Shown: piece by piece, positions 11,501 through 23,064 of the stretch
How positions within the stretch are numbered: position 1 is the first letter of the stretch
Layout: every line of letters begins with the position of its first letter
Assembly: GCA_008508345.1 (NCBI GenBank)
Contig: QNGE01001246.1
Location: 59,832 to 123,831, forward strand
DNA from: Paragonimus westermani
Lineage: Eukaryota > Platyhelminthes > Trematoda > Plagiorchiida > Troglotrematidae
DNA length: 64,000 bases
Reading direction: 5' to 3'
Made by a program: the position numbers and the translations under genes
Notes under the pieces: model-generated
Databases searched by the model: none
The model's input: only the letters and a program-made list of their open reading frames with translations
Told to the model about the DNA's origin: nothing

Positions 11501-14500
11501 ATTGCAGGTAATCCGCTCGAGATTCTGTGCAGTTTCACGTACCTGGGTAGCACTATCTCATCTACCTGTAATACTGCTGATACCATATCATCGAGGACAG
11601 CAAAATCACAAGTTGCCTTTGGCAAATCGCGTCATTTGTGGAGTCGAAAGGACGTTCGGTTGTCGGTAGGTGGAAGGAGGTGCAATGCTCGCGTGCGTTC
11701 CATTTTGCTCCATAGTTCGAAAACGTGGCCTTTTTGGAGTGAAGATATCAACAGGCTTGCTGTGTTTGGTTATCGCGGTCTCCGCCAAATGGCCTACATT
11801 GAGTGGACTGGTCACGTGAGCAACACAGCCCCTCGTCGGCGTTTATTCCGGAACAATCGGTCAACAATTTGTCAAGTACCCACGTTGCGCAGATTGCGGT
11901 GGTTGGATCACGTGCTCCGTACGTCGCCTGATCGTTTACCATACCGGGTATTATATGCTGAGACCACCAACAGTTAGGTGAAACTACATGATGGTCAAGC
12001 AACAAAGTGGTCACGAAATATGAAAACCCTGACCACCGCACTGGACAGAGTGGGTAGGTGTCTACCTGACTGGAGTCCTGGTGATCACTAAAGTCGCTGG
12101 TTAGAAACGCTATCCGAGATGGCGGCGTGCCGTAGTCAATGACGTACCTGCATCCATACCATTTCTGGCCTTTCCGCCTAGTCTTCTTTTATTAACTTCC
12201 CATCTTAGTAGCGTCTTCTGGGATATTCCGCGTCACTGTTGGGGTGAACGGCAGCCCGAGCTACATTACCTTCTTGTCAAGCTCATGGTTATGATGATGA
12301 CTGCAACTGTAGTGCAGTCACGATTGACCAAAATTTAGAGAAATATAGGCTGAAGGAGAACCCATTCACAACCTGTGTAACTCGTAGCACATAATGGCTG
12401 ACTGACGGCGTCTGTGCGAAGTATTGTCACTCCAACATAGTGATGTTTGTTGATTCGGTTTGGTACCCTGAATCTGTGTCAATTTTTTGCTTGAAATTAC
12501 ATACCTTCGGTACCACCATGACAGACCTTGATAGAATGTTTCAAGTTGGACACATTCGGTCGTCGAATGAGTGTTCGGTGTAAGTCAGACGGTTAATCTT
12601 CTGTTGTAGATTTGACAAACTTCCTGTATAGTTGATACTTGGGCTGTACAGTAGCGTATTTCCTAACGAGCAATGAGGTTGGTAAAGGTCCTGTATGCTG
12701 TGATCAAGTTTCCCCTAATATGCCGATTGTGTTGTGAGAACGTTGCGCAGTCCATCTGGATAAAGTAGTAGACGCAGTCTAGTTATTCTGTCTGTGGTCC
12801 TTCCTTGTACATTCTCAATTATAGAAATGTTCTGGGTGTTCATTTTAAAATAACAAATCTCTTAGTTGAACATATTTGAGAAGCGTAATAAACAACTCCA
12901 GCATTGAGCCCACCTCTTTGGTCCTTCGAAGATGGGATAAGGCTGTTTGAAATAATTGTTCCCAAGCTCCGTCCGCTGGTAGTGGTATTCTGTTTTTGTC
13001 TCCTAGGCGATACTCAGTACAGCCCAAATAACGGATGTGTTGTCTTAAATTTATTTCTGTTAGACAGAAGCCAACCATATGTAGGCGAGGGGTTTAAAGG
13101 GCTTCAGCTCTCCGCGATTTTACACTGTACTACTTTATCCACCATACGCCAAACTGTTGGGTCATCCGTATATATCATCACCGGCAATTAGTGAATTGTG
13201 GTGTTCTGAGCACGACTAAATAGAACTCGGTGACACGCCATCAGTTACACAGAAAGCACATCGTTGACTTTCATATTAAGGCGACCATCATAGAGGTAGT
13301 CGGTGAACAATATGAAATGCATGATCGCTTTTGGCTTATTCTCATCAGTTACAGAGTTAGCTTTTATTTATATTTATATATTTGCTGAAGGTAATGGTAT
13401 TCACCTCCTCCTTGGGTGCAAACGACGTCTCTTGGCTTGAATAAACTTGGGAATAGTGTGCTAAATTGGGACTGGCTCGAACAGAAAGTTTGGGGATGAC
13501 CGTGATCCAAATCGGCTGTTTACAATTCAAAGTTCGACATTCGATGTCTCATCTACTGGAAGTGGTAAATTCTTTCAGAATAGGAATTGAAAGTGAAAGG
13601 AATGGGCAATTAGTCTCTGCTGGTGGATTTTTTTGTCCACCTCTTCAGTCAGTGCGACGTGATATGTGTGTGTATATTGGGTAGGCCTCTTGTTTTGAAT
13701 TAAGCGTTATAAGTTAATTCCTGGACACTCTATAAACTTTACTTTATGGTGATTGTTTACCAGTCATCACCAGATATCAACAACGGACCTACGACTATCA
13801 CTGTCAATTAACTATGGTAGACGCCTTACAGTCAGGATGAATGCCGGGTGTCGCATTCTTTCGCCGCTGATCAAGTCGAAGCCATTAATAGCGTCATCCG
13901 CGTACAAGAATCTCATGCTGTGATTATTTCAGCAATTATGGAACAAAATTCGTCGAATTGTCCTAACGTGATTCATTAACTTTCTGGCTTCGATACTTTC
14001 TTCTGTTGATTATGCTGATACTTTAAGGTTTTCTTGCCGTTTGTCGTAATGACGACACCAGCATTCTAGTTTGAAACCCGGCTTAGGATCCCAAGTCTAC
14101 CTTACTTGTGTCAGCTCAGCCGACTTGACAACACACTTATCTCGTATTCTATTCCACCGATGAAAATCCTTCTAGCATATTACGCTAAGTATTTCACCTT
14201 TTGTTTACTCTGTTACCATGTTTCTATCATGTGCCTTTATGCTCATGTTAGCTGGCCACCAACATCCAAAATCTAGTGCGCAACTTCTTCCACAATCCAC
14301 CTCTGTTCAAAACTACCGTCACCTTGTCATGGATACATTCGGCTTCAAACACCACGTCACCCGGCGCTAAACGTCCAGCTCCAGCCAGCACCAACCCTGA
14401 CTCGATCACAGGTCCACCGGCAACATCGTCCACACGTCGTGAACTGCCGCGTTATACACCTCCTGTGGGCCAGTGGTCACGTGCCGCTCAACCAAGACAG

Positions 14501-14560
14501 CAATCTGGCCAGAGGCGTGGGCTCAATCAAAATGCTCAAAATCGAAACCGTAACTGGTAA
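3958..14560 (+). CDS. API5: Apoptosis inhibitor 5 (API5/AAC-11), seven coding exons
   Basis: API5 is a nuclear ARM/HEAT-like helical-repeat scaffold that suppresses apoptosis after growth-factor withdrawal and has been linked to E2F-dependent death and Acinus cleavage. Coding exons are 3958-4032, 4074-4346, 4399-4752, 4793-4858, 4896-5144, 5183-5515 and 14252-14560. Every intron is GT-AG and every junction is phase 0, giving 552 residues (human about 524). Landmarks shared with the human protein include KGGGKEKRLACQFI (about 38-51), LDLCDDEDSVIRKQAI (about 70-85), DRLKTLPEDKLTTEVEELI (about 157-175), TVPGRQKLVGMI (about 210-221), LECLLCICCQLGR (about 370-382), and FKTTVTLSW followed by YTPPVGQW near the C terminus. 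The start Met sits at the same place relative to SELYAHY as in human ELYRNY. Human LTQLL reads FVQML here, so the LxxLL motif is not kept. The join of exon 6 to exon 7 aligns without a gap to human residues spanning KVVALKITNNI. Confidence 0.93.
7270..7375 (-). mobile_element. Decayed copy (H2) of the hammerhead-bearing SINE-like family
   Basis: Read on the minus strand, this stretch shares blocks in order with the copy at 16.0-16.4 kb: GTCATRCC, GTGAGGT, the GCGCTGTGRTCA promoter-like block, and then the ribozyme-like 3' core GAGCGAAACTCGARTCTA. The segment holding the B-box of the better copy is missing. The presumed helix II (complement of 7301-7314) is a perfect 5-bp GCTCT/AGAGC hairpin with a TATA loop. 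The 5' core CTGATGA has decayed to AAAATGA, so this copy should not self-cleave. Confidence 0.55.
8800..12300 (+). mobile_element. RTE-clade LINE copy C, near full length but inactive, inside API5 intron 6
   Basis: Domains appear in the expected order. The apurinic-like endonuclease runs from about 9529 (NIGAFNVCILRQVGQQGALA, LDVCYLSETRV with the conserved Glu near 9631, then SAYSPTD near 9875 and NAQSGR near 9985). The RT follows: NKVLGPDLFSP near 10680, WRLQTVIPVLK to about 10832, IKAAFDSVAPNVIWN near 11070, GVLQGCPISPLF near 11228 and an intact YADD at 11360-11371. The C-terminal region has CSFTYLGSTIS near 11528, INRLAVFGYRGLRQMA near 11748, LDHVLRTSPDRLPYRVLY near 11906 and RWLETLSEMAACRSQ near 12100. 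The tail is ATGATGATGAC at about 12292-12302. Many stops and frameshifts show it is dead, and the endonuclease GDxN-type motif reads DGLN. The 5' limit is approximate. Confidence 0.85.
14252..14560 (+). CDS. API5: API5 exon 7 (C-terminal exon)
   Basis: This exon encodes residues 451-552. It opens LATNIQNLVRNFFHNPPLFK, matching human ITNNINVLIKDLFHIPPSYK, continues with TTVTLSW, and contains AKRPAPAS and RYTPPVGQWSRA, the counterparts of the human KR-rich segment and IYNPPSGKYSS. The final segment is rich in Arg, Gln and Asn (QQSGQRRGLNQNAQNRNRNW) and could supply a basic nuclear-localisation patch, although the human KRDARQ cluster is not kept. The stop is TAA at 14558-14560. No AATAAA or ATTAAA lies within 200 nt downstream. 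Confidence 0.93.
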   Translation: MATNIQNLVRNFFHNPPLFKTTVTLSWIHSASNTTSPGAKRPAPASTNPDSITGPPATSSTRRELPRYTPPVGQWSRAAQPRQQSGQRRGLNQNAQNRNRNW

Positions 14561-15965
14561 CGAGGCTGCGAAGTGTGCTACGGAGTTGTTGATCCGTTAA
14601 CTTGGCGGTTATTTTTTATTGTAAATGGACTGCTGTCGGCCTTTCGTTGAATGCCCATGCATTTCGATGTATGTATTGCTAAATTACTGTTTTATGTACA
14701 GTACGAACCGTTTCTCGTTGAAAATTCTTCAAGTTACATGCAACGTCTCTTCTTTTTCTAAACTGACACATTCTTTTTGGGTTATGTGAGTCGATCTGTT
14801 CAGGCGTGGTCACCGTTGACTCAGGGTCTCTGATTTCTTGACACGTTTGATGTTGTGTGAAGGTTATAGTTAATTAGGGTAACCAGTATGGGAAATTTGA
14901 TGATCTATACTCACAAAAATATAGTGGCCGCTGTCTTTTCAACCACTCCCAAGCACGTACCAGACCTTCTGCAGTTTGCTTTGCGAAGAACATGGGTCTG
15001 TCTTGTAGCAGAATTTTATTCGGCCCTTTAAGTGTACAACGATACTACGGGAAATCCATAATGTGATTTCAGCTAGGACCAGCCGGACAATCTTGTTCGT
15101 TCAGGTCGAGAAATCTGTTCGGGCTACTTGTTGTTGGACGTCTTTATAGTTTTAGTCTGATTCATTTGTTATGAGGCCGATGGAAACTGCATTTCAGTTA
15201 TAGATTTCGTTTTCTGCTATGCACTCGACTCATTACTTAGAAAACCAACAAAATATATTAATTTGAAGTCAACTTGTAAGCAGTTGATCATGGTTTCCGT
15301 TGGTGATACGTCACTTCTAACTAGAAAGATTCTTCAGACTGGTCGATTTTCTTACAAACGTATTTAACGCGGCTTGAGTTTAAAAGCCATAAGTTCAGTA
15401 AGCAAAGCCAGTGTTTGACATTAAATGGAAACCGTTATCTGCGATAGGGAAGGGGGAAATAGAGATAAGAATGGGATCCAAACGATCAAGTATGCTGATT
15501 CGAGAACCAGCTAGACGCGAAAAAGCATGAGCCATAATTTTGTGTACGCGATGACTGGTCATTCTGCCAAATCATCAGCAGAGTCGGTTTGGTCGATTCG
15601 TGAGTGATCAGCACGCTCGCAATTGTTCTAGACCGGTTGTTCATACTTGCAATATTTTTGGTCTTCGTAATCCTCATTGGTTCTTTAATTACTTTTTAAC
15701 ATGCTGATCTAGTCCTTCGTCCAATTACTTGTGTCAGCGATTGGCAACATACTCAGTGGAAATTATAGTCAGAATTATTCCTGAAGATACGATTATTCTA
15801 CTTTGAAGCTCTTCTGCATTATATCGTCCTAATTCGAACGGTCCGTCCGTTCCTGTTATGGACGAGTAGATACAGCCAGTTATGATGCGTTTCAATGATC
15901 CTCACAAGTTACAGTGTGGCAAGGAAAGGCCGATGCTAGGAACACATATTATACCGTCACGACAG
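14561..15965. other. Unassigned sequence 3' of API5
   Basis: The API5 3' UTR must begin here, but its end cannot be fixed because no canonical polyadenylation signal is visible near the stop. No other gene or repeat is recognised. Confidence 0.5.
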
Positions 15966-16004
15966 TCTGACAGGATTCAAATTATATAAATGTATATATA
16001 ACTG

Positions 16005-16375
16005 TACCGGTTAAACGTCGCCCACATTTGACCGCAGCTGTAGCATTCAGGTAGAAATTCCAGCCAGCCTCTTCCGAAAGGGAACATTAGACTCGAGTTT
16101 CGCTCTCGATAGGGTTCATCAGTAGTATATATCCTTGCCACAGCCGGGATTTGAACTCCGGCTACAACTCATGAGGCAACCATGTTGACCACAGCGCCAT
16201 TGACCTCACTTTGGGCATGACCGAATTATCAAATCTGGACGCTCAACCACTTTCGCTTGTGAACCTAGTAAGTCTAGTGCTTCTTCTGAATGCGAATACT
16301 GTGATCAATTGGAAGTGATTTTCAACCTGAAGTTAACCATATCCCCGACTATTCGCCAGTTATATATATAATATG
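16005..16375 (-). mobile_element. SINE-like element H1: Pol III-type promoter followed by a hammerhead-like motif
   Basis: The element reads on the minus strand and lies between TA-rich repeats (about 15975-16005 and 16363-16378). Its 5' end carries AACTGGCGAATAGTCGGGGA (about 16346-16365), shared with a shorter copy at 35.0 kb. In the middle are an A-box-like GGCGCTGTGGTCAACATGG and a B-box GGAGTTCAAATCCCGG (complement of about 16148-16163), as in a tRNA-derived promoter. A hammerhead-like core follows (16083-16128), and the tail contains GGCTGGCTGGAA and GGTCAAATGTGGGCGACG (about 16022-16070). The order of tRNA-like promoter then hammerhead is that known for schistosome Sm-alpha repeats. 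Family membership is inferred from architecture and was not searched. Confidence 0.65.
16083..16128 (-). ncRNA. Candidate type I hammerhead ribozyme
   Basis: On the minus strand the invariant CUGAUGA (complement of 16116-16122) and GAAA (complement of 16098-16101) flank a helix II candidate: CCCT/AGAG closing on ATCG, with two mispairs that single G-to-A changes would explain. After GAAA, helix III is minimal: A-U and C-G pairs around a UCGA tetraloop. The cleavage triplet GUC follows, with the cut expected between 16090 and 16089. Helix I can form between ATACTA (before the core) and TAATGT (after the cut), with one C-A mismatch and one G-U. Very short helix III is known in hammerheads of PLEs and metazoan retrozymes. 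Helix II damage means this copy may be slow or inactive. Confidence 0.6.
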
Positions 16376-16389
16376 TAGAGAGCAAGGGT

Positions 16390-19300
16390 GTGTTTGGCTA
16401 CTTAAAATAAGATTGCCCATCCTTCAAGTATGTTCCGATGTCTGGTCTCTGACATTTTCCCTGTGTGTTCATGCTCTTCGGAGCAATATTTCATCAGCCT
16501 GTAGCTTGGAACACTCCTACGTGTTACCGTCCGTTAGTTTCATATGATTGGTAAAAATTAGCATTCCTACCCGTCTGTGCCCCTATGGTGCGTTCTCCCT
16601 GGTTAGCGTCTTCAGTTCCAGGGGATCGGTTCCCTTTAACAGTTTTAATAAAACTGTTATCAGGCAAAGCGTAGTTTATACAAGCATTTCTTATTGTTAG
16701 TATTAAATTTTCGACCAATTGTTCCATGCATCACCAGGAGGAAGTGGGTAGTCAATCAGCAGATTAAGAAACACTTGTCTGTGAACCTAACCTCGCTCTG
16801 GTCAACTTTTTAAGTTGGTTGTTTAACACAACCCTATTTTAATTTTTGAACTGATAGGTCATTACGAAGTGTTTGCATTTGGCTCGCTTTGCAAGAACCG
16901 TTCCTTTCACTATCTTCGTTCTGCTTCTGGCTCTCGTGTATTCCTTTGATATATCACTTCAGCAGTCATTATGAGATTACGCCCACTAAATCCAAATCTG
17001 TACACATTCTCAGACGAGTCGTAGGATTATTTACACTTAACCCGTCTTCTTTGCTGAATTGCAACGAACCGTTTCTGGATTTTTTACAACTGAAAAAATG
17101 GCGGATTTCACGTTCAGCTAAACCTTCCAATGGACATTGGGAACTGCATTTGATAGATTTCATTCAACAATAGTTACTGTCGGCAATTAGGGTTAACCGT
17201 GTTAGCAGTTCCTCTCTGAATTGAGGACTAGAATCGTGACTACTCATCCGTATATGTGAGTAGTTAGATTTATTGGACAAAGTTCAGTGCAATACTCCTC
17301 TTCATACTAGGCGGGATACGTCCCTTTTTTTGATCTAACGGAACAGGTTAAGCTTGCCAACTCATGGGACGATTACCTGTTAACCATGTGTCAATTTTTA
17401 ATCGAGATCGTTTAACGTTGGTCGATTGAAGAGCAAAATTCCTCAAGTGGACTGGCAATGCAGCATTTTCTCTAGGTCTATCCGGCTATGCAACTAAGAT
17501 GCTGACTGACAGATGTCACCACTTAGCGCACTGTGCTATCTTAAACCAGAACTGTTTAGGACTGCCGAGTGTTGCCATGTGACACAGACAGGTAGTTACA
17601 TTTGCCACTGTCCGCAAGAACATTGCCGTGAAATATGGACTTTCGGAAAGGTGTGTAGATCTCTCTACTCAATGACCGTCCTCTTATCGGGCATCTTTTT
17701 ACAGCAGAGACCTCCCTAGTTCCCGAAATATTCTCCACTGAAAATCATGGCTACTTTCCATGGCGGACATCTCGTCGTAACCATTCACTTTGACACAACT
17801 TTCGAGCTGTTTGGAAACCACAGGTCGGGCCGTGCTTGATAATGTGAGGAGGGATGCAGGTGCTGCACGTCTGATTGACGTACACAGTAGCGCGTGTGCT
17901 CGTATCCTTTGCTTTTTCTTGGGCCGTACGTTTTTTCCCCCCACATCGACTTTTCACTCGCATTCAGGCTTGTTGATTCGCCGCTGGCATGCATCCACCT
18001 CCAAAATATGGGCTTCCCATACCGTCGTTGTACGTTCTATCAAAGCGATGTCTTTACTGACTTAAAGAGATTTTGCCTTAGAACGAGGTTCTGGGAGCTG
18101 GAGCAGAAGGTCCAAGCCTTATTGTGATGAGTGACCAGATCGGACAGGCCATCACTCCAACACTCTGAAATATCCCAATACGGTGGCAACAGGTGGTCAA
18201 AACCTGCAGTGGACGGATCATAGACACCACGAGAGATCGAACAAGTCATCGTTCAACGAAACCAGTCCAACGGACGATAAGCGAAAATCCGCAACAGATT
18301 ACGTCAGTCAAGTGAACGTAACCAGACAGAAGTGCGCGTGACATTTAAATGGAAACCTTGCCACATTGTGGACTGGAACTCCAGTTCATAAACTCGAGTG
18401 ACGGGAAACAGGCGGACTGGACAATAAAGGTCTTACCTCGTTGAGCGTTTTCCCGATACAGTACGACGGAACAAAACTCGGGATTCATTGTGGCTGATAG
18501 CTGAATCGCGAAAGATTACCATCGGTCCAGAAATCAGATGTCATAAGAGACCAATTGGAAACGGTAGCGCAGGACGGTTCAATTTGTCGGAGATCGTACA
18601 AAAGGATTACTTCTGCGAGAGGTAGTTTGCTGCAAATAAAAGTAGCAAGGCTAACGACGGCTTTCGAGATTGAATACTTCCATCCCAATAAGTGGTGGCT
18701 GCAAATCTAGTATTTTTGACAGCTAGATTACACACTACTCACTATTTCTGAGTTGGTCGAGGTGCCACTTGGTAAGGCGAAGTTGATTTGCGTTCGACAG
18801 CATGCACCGTACGCGAGAAGATAATTTATTTGGTGTACAGCGGAACACGGTTAATATGGCACCGGGTTGTACTCGGCAACATCAGACATCCTAAACAGTC
18901 TACTGACCAAGGTGAGATATTCCGGCAAAGTGCACTTACACAAACAGTCGCTTAATGAAGACATCTTACTGTGTTGTTCATGCCGCCTCATTCTTTTCAG
19001 ATGAGCACGGTAATAGTTATCAGGTTCAGTGTTTGTCCTTGATTCAGCCGGCACAGGTCGTGTGCACGAATTGCCATGGATCACTACGCCCCACTAGTGT
19101 ACGGTTCACTAGATGGCTCAATATTCACCTTGTACTTTTGAATCCATGAGCTCTGGGTGGATGGCAACAAAATGGGCACACACAACAGTTTGCTGCAAAT
19201 TCAGGTGGTTGCTCCATGCGAGATTTCAACTTGTACGTTAGCTGTTTATCCACTCGCCCATAGCGATTGAGACGATTCATTTTTGGTTTTGCTTATTTAT

Positions 19301-21180
19301 GGGGACTAGTTAATTACACGACGTTTGCCGGCTATCACTTGTTCCTCCAGTCAATATACCACTGGACTGGGCACAATTCAGCCGAGCCGGACATGGAGGT
19401 AATCAGCGGCTAAGGCTTGACGATTGGTTGGAACGAAGAAAGCGGCCTGAAGAACTGCGGTTTCACAACAGACAGATGGAACAATACACTGGGAGACTCC
19501 CAGGTGAGCAATGCAGCCATTACATGACCATTTCCACGTTGCAAGGTGGTGGTGGTTTGAATAGAGTGCCTTAGTCTTTCTAGACCACAATATCAGTGGT
19601 TCGATTTATGAGAACGTACTACCAGAAAATTTACCATTACTTTTGTCCTCCTCTCCTTAAGAATGACAGGATATTTCAAGCTCATACTACTATAACTGAC
19701 TGGCACAGCCTCATACGATAGTTTAAGCCGTCATACGAGAAAAACAACGCCCTCATCAGAGTGAATTCTTATTGATTCCATTGACCATTTTTTGTTCTTT
19801 GGGCATTGTGTTCAATTTGGCAGAGTTAAACGGGTGGGACGGGTTCTTACGAAAGTTGATTAGCCATAAAATGAATGGTATTTAACAATGGGCTCCCAAG
19901 GCGCTCGACGCTGAGAAGCGATTTCACACATGTAGGACTGCAATAACTCGAGAATGTTAATGGTATCCTTCTTCCTTTTGGGTTCGAGGCGGCTAGAAGT
20001 TGTTAAATAGACCTGATCAGCGGTCTTATCTGTGAGTTCAGTTGTATACTTATGATCCGTGCGAACTGAGCGCTGGAAACCACCTTGTCTAAATTTTTGT
20101 TCAAGAATATGTTCGGTTCTAACCATGCCTGAGCTGCTGGTCTTTGATTCATATGATGTCAACATTGATCTGCACAAGAACGCTGTCGGGGTTGTAGTCA
20201 CTGACAGTGAAATGTGTGTAGTGGATTTGGCCGTATCTTACTCATTCGACTTCGTGATGTCTGCTGGTGTGCAAGTGGTTCTCGGTCGAATTACAAGTAC
20301 TTATGCAACTCTCTGGTCAGCCTCTCCAGTTGTTTAACTGGGCGCAAGGACAAATATCTAAACGGAGTGTTTTGGAATACATTTGAAAATTAGGTTGTTA
20401 TGTCGGTCAGGTTGACGGAAATCAGAAATTTAAATAATCCTGAATCACGGACATAAGTACATTGAGTCAACAGCTTATGGCACTCAACTGATTCAACATT
20501 AGTTGGTTATAAGCACAACCTTTTCCAAATTAGTTAGGATATGTTATTATGCTTCTGAATACTTATCTGCTTGCGTGTTACTCTACCTAAAAGAAATTGC
20601 AATGTCAAAAGGTTATAACTCCTCAGAACAATACAAAAGCACAATCTAATTTGTAGGCCATTTGTGGGACAGTTGTAAAAGCCTATATAGTGGGCCCTTT
20701 CTGTGGGCAACACCTACAGTTGGATTCCTGCCAAGGAAGACCCGAACCTTCCGTCTGTAGGCGAAACAAAACATCTTGTTGATACGACCTATCGGTTTGA
20801 AAATTTTAAATACGGTTTTCTCACTTGTTAATCTCTTAGTTTCATTTCTATGGGTCGGTCCTGCTTTGGGAAACATTCGTCACGAAGAACTGAACGCAGA
20901 CATTCGTGCCTAGTGCATAGCTTTCACTTCCTATTTGGTGACCTGAGCTGAGTGTTCCGATATTGGTGTCAACAAGTTTATCAGCACTTGAATAATCACA
21001 AAAGCTAGCGAAAGTGGTTGTGTTAATTTGAACAAACGAGTAAGAACACGAAAACTGGTAGATCCAAGCATTTCGTATTGACTCGTCAGTACCAAATTTA
21101 CAGTACCTGGGTCGGGTTTTCTATAGCAAACAATTCAGGGGGTTAGTGGTCAATAAGCGGGTTAAGATAAGTCGCTAGGT
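16390..21180. other. Unassigned non-coding sequence
   Basis: No gene is recognised. Overlapping open frames on both strands at about 17.5-18.25 kb and 19.86-20.34 kb are within chance length and match no family I know. A perfect 10-bp hairpin (TAACAGTTTT/AAAACTGTTA, loop AAT) lies at 16637-16659. Confidence 0.5.
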
Positions 21181-21184
21181 CTAA

Positions 21185-21597
21185 GGAAGGGTCAAGTTCA
21201 CAAACAATTGCTTCTGAACACGAAGAGCTGGCATAAGGCGATTGATTGCTACCGCTTCAACAAACCCCAGAAATCTTGAATTGGAATGAAGCAACAAGTT
21301 TCTGAATGCACAAGCTAGATCGATAACGTGACCAGTGGTCAGAACGTGTCTAGCGATTGATGAAACTGGCTGTTTGCGTGTTTACACGACATTGCCGTTC
21401 TCCGATAACACGGAATTTCGAGCCCGTTTAGTTAAGTGCTCCTTCAGTCTGAAGATCAGGCATCCTTCGGTTCTGCCTATATAACGTTCTCCGCAGTTAC
21501 ACGCAAATTGATGAACACAATGTGATTTGGCACTGATAGGCTGGTCCCTTTTGATTGATTGATTGGGTCCGAGAGTGTACACGGAGTTCAGCCGCAT
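21185..21597 (-). pseudogene. GIY-YIG endonuclease region of PLE copy P2
   Basis: This part opens SVYTLGPNQSIKRDQ, then CVHQFACNCGERYIGRTEGC with the paired CxC that precedes the YIG in PLE endonucleases, and RLKEHLTK. After one TAA stop (21382-21384) the same frame continues ARHVLTTGHVIDLACAFRN, FVEAVAINRLMPALRVQKQ and LFVNLTLP, the usual PLE C-terminus. Apart from that stop the frame is kept for about 135 codons, so the domain looks less decayed than the RT upstream. PLE endonucleases nick DNA to prime reverse transcription. Confidence 0.75.
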
Positions 21598-23060
21598 TAT
21601 ATGTTCGTTTAAGCGAATTTCTTAATCGTTTTGTTGTTTGCCGCATGACGTGTTCACCCTTAAAGGTCAACTCCATGTAAACCCTCTTTCTACAGTGATC
21701 ACTTCTTCGGACGGTGCTTTTAGTCTGTTGTGCCTTTCTATGAAATTTGTAGGGTAACCATTAGATTGTAAGACAAGTGATCAATCCTAGTTCTCGTGCA
21801 AGACTGCCGTGAGTACAGATTCATATTACGCGTGTGAACGGCGTGTTTACTGGTGTTCGCTCATGTCGGACAGGTGTGAAACTTTTAAAGTTGGTATTGG
21901 CCGCACCACGTGGATTTCCTATAGACGGCTCTTCTAATCGAGCCACCTTCTCGGCGACTTATGAGTGTGTCTAGAAATGGCAGACAGTTGTTAGCCTCAA
22001 ATCCACACATAACCTTCAGATTAGGTTGACAGCTATTTAGACGTTGTACCAGGTTGTCTATTATCTATTTGGACCGACTGAATATCAATGTATAGTTGAC
22101 GTAACGTTTGTAATATGACAAGCCTGTTATCTCCTTAGTTCAATCCTTAACATGAAGAAGTCTGCTAAGAAGGGACTCAGCGGACTTTCCATGGCTACTC
22201 CCACTATTTGACGGTTGGACTGCTCAAGGAAACGAAAGCTGACATTTTCCGTGCAAAGCAACAAACTTTCTTTTAGTACATCGGTTGGGGGTGGCAATAT
22301 AACGTGATTTGCTTCGACGAGCTCACAAATATAATCAATTGTTTCACGCAGAGGGACGTTTATGAACAGTGACTAAACGTCTACAGAGCACATCAGTTCA
22401 TTAGCCAGGTTAAGTTTGCCCAAGTCACTGATCAATTCGAGAGAATCTTTAATGGAATGTACCTGAAACTTTTGTTTCAGAGGAGTTACGATAGCGACCA
22501 GCCAGCGCGCCAACTTATGGTATGGAGAGTTTGTTATTGCTAAAATTGGCGGAAGCGGTATATCAGACTTATGCGTCTTCGGTAGGCCGTACAGCTGGGG
22601 TGTTTACGATCCACAATCGTAACAGCGGTCGCAGACGTCATCCTATGCAGTCCTCTACTTTGATGACCTTGTCCACTCTGTATATTCGTCGAAACTTCGT
22701 TTGATCACTCAATATTGACAACATTTTCTGCACATAGGCATTTTTCTCTACAATGACGGCCCCAGAGCCCTTATCCGTCTTAAGTATTACAACGTTTTTT
22801 GATTTAAGCTCTCTTAACAACTGCAGGTGTTGATTGGTAATAGCACACCAGCCGTTGATCGGAGTCATGATATACCTATGAGCTATATCGATGAATTTAT
22901 TTGTTAGCCAGCCTAGATTGTCATCACTAGTTGGTTGGAGACCACATAATTGTTAAGTTGTCTATATTTTCACACCTGTCGAGTGTTCGTTCTTCTAAAA
23001 GTTGGAGCACTTCACTACGCTTAGCAGTCGCACAGCCACAGTCCTACTGAACAGAACTAT
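21185..23060 (-). mobile_element. Penelope-like element copy P2 (RT plus GIY-YIG endonuclease), decayed
   Basis: Reading on the minus strand gives the PLE order. An N-terminal block has LLRELKSKNVVILKTDKGSG (about 22755-22815). Then come YGLPKTHKSDIPLPPIL (about 22550-22600), SLFINVPLRETIDYIC (RT motif A area, about 22330-22380), GVAMESPLSPFLADFF (motif B, about 22165-22215), a degenerate YIDI in place of YVDD (near 22095), and LPFLDTLISRREGG (about 21935-21985). The C-terminal GIY-YIG endonuclease follows: CVHQFACNCGERYIGRT at about 21470-21520 with RLKEH after it, and a tail LRVQKQLFVNLTLP ending near 21185. Frame changes and stops are scattered, including one in RT motif A. The endonuclease region is long-open, with one stop near 21382. 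Confidence 0.85.
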
Positions 23061-23064
23061 CTGC

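Larger units (their letters stand above)
5516..14251 (+). other. API5 intron 6, about 8.7 kb, hosting retroelements
   Basis: The intron begins GTAAGT at 5516, directly after the AAT codon ending exon 6. It ends at the acceptor ...CTCATGTTAG (14251), after which CTG GCC ACC AAC opens exon 7. It contains a fragment of a ribozyme-bearing SINE (about 7270-7375, -) and a nearly full-length decayed RTE LINE (about 8800-12300, +). I see no additional API5 exon inside it, and the flanking exons already align end to end with human API5. The stretches 5516-7260, 7380-8800 and 12310-14251 contain no recognised gene. Confidence 0.85.
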
